A DNA stretch of 64,000 nucleotides. It comes from Massilia frigida. GTDB lineage: Bacteria; Pseudomonadota; Gammaproteobacteria; Burkholderiales; Burkholderiaceae_D. The position numbers were made by a program, and so were the translations under genes. The stretch covers positions 34,505-98,504 of the forward strand of contig NZ_WHJG01000029.1 in NCBI RefSeq assembly GCF_011682175.1, read 5' to 3'. The notes beneath the pieces are model-generated. The model saw only the letters and a list, made by a program, of their open reading frames with translations. It did no database searches and had not been told where the DNA came from. Positions 62,972 through 64,000 of this stretch are shown in pieces; within the stretch, counting starts at the first letter, position 1, and every line of letters starts with the position of its first letter.

Positions 62972-63616
62972 TTACGTCTTGAATGGCGACAGCAGGCGAT
63001 GGGCCACGGCGTACTGCACCATTTCCGATAGCGAGGTCATGCCCATCTTTTGCATGATGCGCGTTTTGTGGGTGCTGACCGTCTTCACGCTCAGGTGCAG
63101 GCTGTTGGCGATCTCGGTAATCGACTTGCCGCCCACCAACAATGAAAAGACTTCGAATTCACGGTCCGACAACTGCTTGTGCAGCAACTGTTCGTTGGGC
63201 GTCATGATGTTCAGCGCCAGCTGCTCGGCCACTTCGGTGCTGATGTAGGGCCGCCCGGAGGCCACCTTGCGGATCGCCCCCACCAGCTGGGTGCCGGCGC
63301 TTTCCTTGGTCAGGTAGCCCTGGGCACCGGCCCGGATGGCACGCACGGCGTACTGCTCTTCCTCGTGCATGGTGAGGATCAGGATGGCCAGCTTGGGCGC
63401 TTCGCTGCGGATCTGGCGGATCAGGTCGACGCCGCTGCGCCCCGGCATCGACAGGTCCAGCAGCAGCAGGTCGAAGCCGCCCTGGCGCACGTGCGACAGC
63501 ACTTCAAAGCCGTTGATGGCTTCCCCGACAATATCGATGTCGAGGGCGCCGTCGAGGATGCGCTTGAGGCCCTCGCGCATGATCGTGTGGTCATCGGCAA
63601 CAACAATGCGTATCAT
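62972..63616 (-). CDS. NarL/FixJ-type response regulator
   Basis: 214 residues from ATG 63616, where the receiver domain begins (MIRIVVADDHTIMREGL). Phosphoacceptor Asp near residue 54 (LLLLDLSMPG), acidic pair DD at 8-9, Lys in GYLTKES. C-terminal LuxR-type HTH LSDREFEVFSLLVGGKSITEIANSLHLSVKTVSTHKTRIMQKMG. The partner kinase is not in the window. A start 12 codons earlier is possible but less likely, as family members begin at MIRI. Confidence 0.94.
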   Translation of the reverse strand: MIRIVVADDHTIMREGLKRILDGALDIDIVGEAINGFEVLSHVRQGGFDLLLLDLSMPGRSGVDLIRQIRSEAPKLAILILTMHEEEQYAVRAIRAGAQGYLTKESAGTQLVGAIRKVASGRPYISTEVAEQLALNIMTPNEQLLHKQLSDREFEVFSLLVGGKSITEIANSLHLSVKTVSTHKTRIMQKMGMTSLSEMVQYAVAHRLLSPFKT

Positions 63617-63842
63617 AAAATTACAATCAGATAAGTGAGCATGAGACGGCAAACACGCCGCTGAAAAAGACGACTGGGCAGCAAGACGGCGGCAACGCCA
63701 GCGCGGACGCCCCGCAGCCCGGGACAGGGTACGGCAAAATGGTCGCTTGCGCTATATGCAAATCTGCTAGCTAACTGCTAGGAGTCTGCGCGGCAGAAAC
63801 TTGATATCATCCATGTCAACCGAGCAAACGCATTTTTGACCG

Positions 63843-64000
63843 ATGACATCAAGCTATCTTCCCTACGAGCCGCAGCAGCAAATGCTGCTGCCCCACGCAC
63901 TGCAGGACTGGCTCCCTGACGGGCACCTTGCCTATTACATTAGCGATACGATCGACTCGCTCGACCTATCCGCTTTTCATGCTCGGTATGCCGGGGGCGG
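63843..64000 (+). mobile_element. IS1182-type transposase, N-terminal part (cut by window end)
   Basis: The frame from ATG 63843 encodes MTSSYLPYEPQQQMLLPHAL and QDWLPDGHLAYYISDTIDSLDLSAF, which is the start of IS1182/DUF772-type transposases (PYEPxQxxLLP...WLPxxHLAxFI.D.V..LDLS). It runs open to the last base. A left inverted repeat should lie within the preceding 230 bases; GGAGTCTGCGCGGCAGAA at 63781-63798 is a candidate end but cannot be confirmed without the right end. Confidence 0.88.

Overview
The window is GC-rich DNA (by eye well over 60% G+C in most genes) from a Gram-negative bacterium, most likely a betaproteobacterium of the Oxalobacteraceae (Massilia/Duganella/Janthinobacterium type). 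This rests on gene content and protein style (TonB-dependent receptor, YtfQRT-YjfF sugar importer, OmpA-like porins, PdeM/Lhr/ligase repair operon); there is no rRNA gene to confirm it.

Layout. 1-5803: end of a patatin/BamA-type protein, an exonuclease pseudogene with an internal deletion, an unrecognised small protein, a DUF885 protein and a glycosyltransferase. 5779-12870 and 25236-42054: a split L-arabinose/arabinan locus. It has a TonB-dependent receptor, MFS symporter, GH43 (three), GH51 and a broken GH127, a mutarotase, and the non-phosphorylating (Weimberg-type) pathway to 2-oxoglutarate: SDR dehydrogenase, SMP-30 lactonase, IlvD/Edd dehydratase, AraD1 dehydratase and semialdehyde dehydrogenase. 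A YtfQ/YtfR/YtfT/YjfF ABC importer and a LysR regulator complete it. Three promoters in this locus share the same spaced motif.

12885-24403, on the opposite strand, splits the pathway between the lactonase and the dehydratase. It is a class III lanthipeptide (RiPP) cluster, by eye less GC-rich: a strong promoter, three tandem 30-residue precursor genes too short for ordinary gene calling, an intrinsic terminator, a LanKC synthetase, a half-size ABC exporter and a split MacAB-TolC-like system (two FtsX-type permeases, separate ATPase, adaptor, outer-membrane factor). LanKC systems are best known from Gram-positive bacteria; here the cluster carries its own cell-envelope-spanning exporter. This is the most interesting system in the window.

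42171-49782: a thioesterase, then an alternating array OmpA / DUF3494 lipoprotein / OmpA / DUF3494 lipoprotein / OmpA with a shared upstream element. 49894-60451: a UvrA-like ATPase, RecQ helicase and the ligase-associated DNA repair operon (exonuclease, ATP-dependent ligase, Lhr-like helicase, PdeM). 60539-64000: a glycine-zipper envelope protein with an apparent AUC start, a Crp/Fnr regulator, a NarL/FixJ response regulator, and the start of an IS1182-type transposase cut by the window edge.
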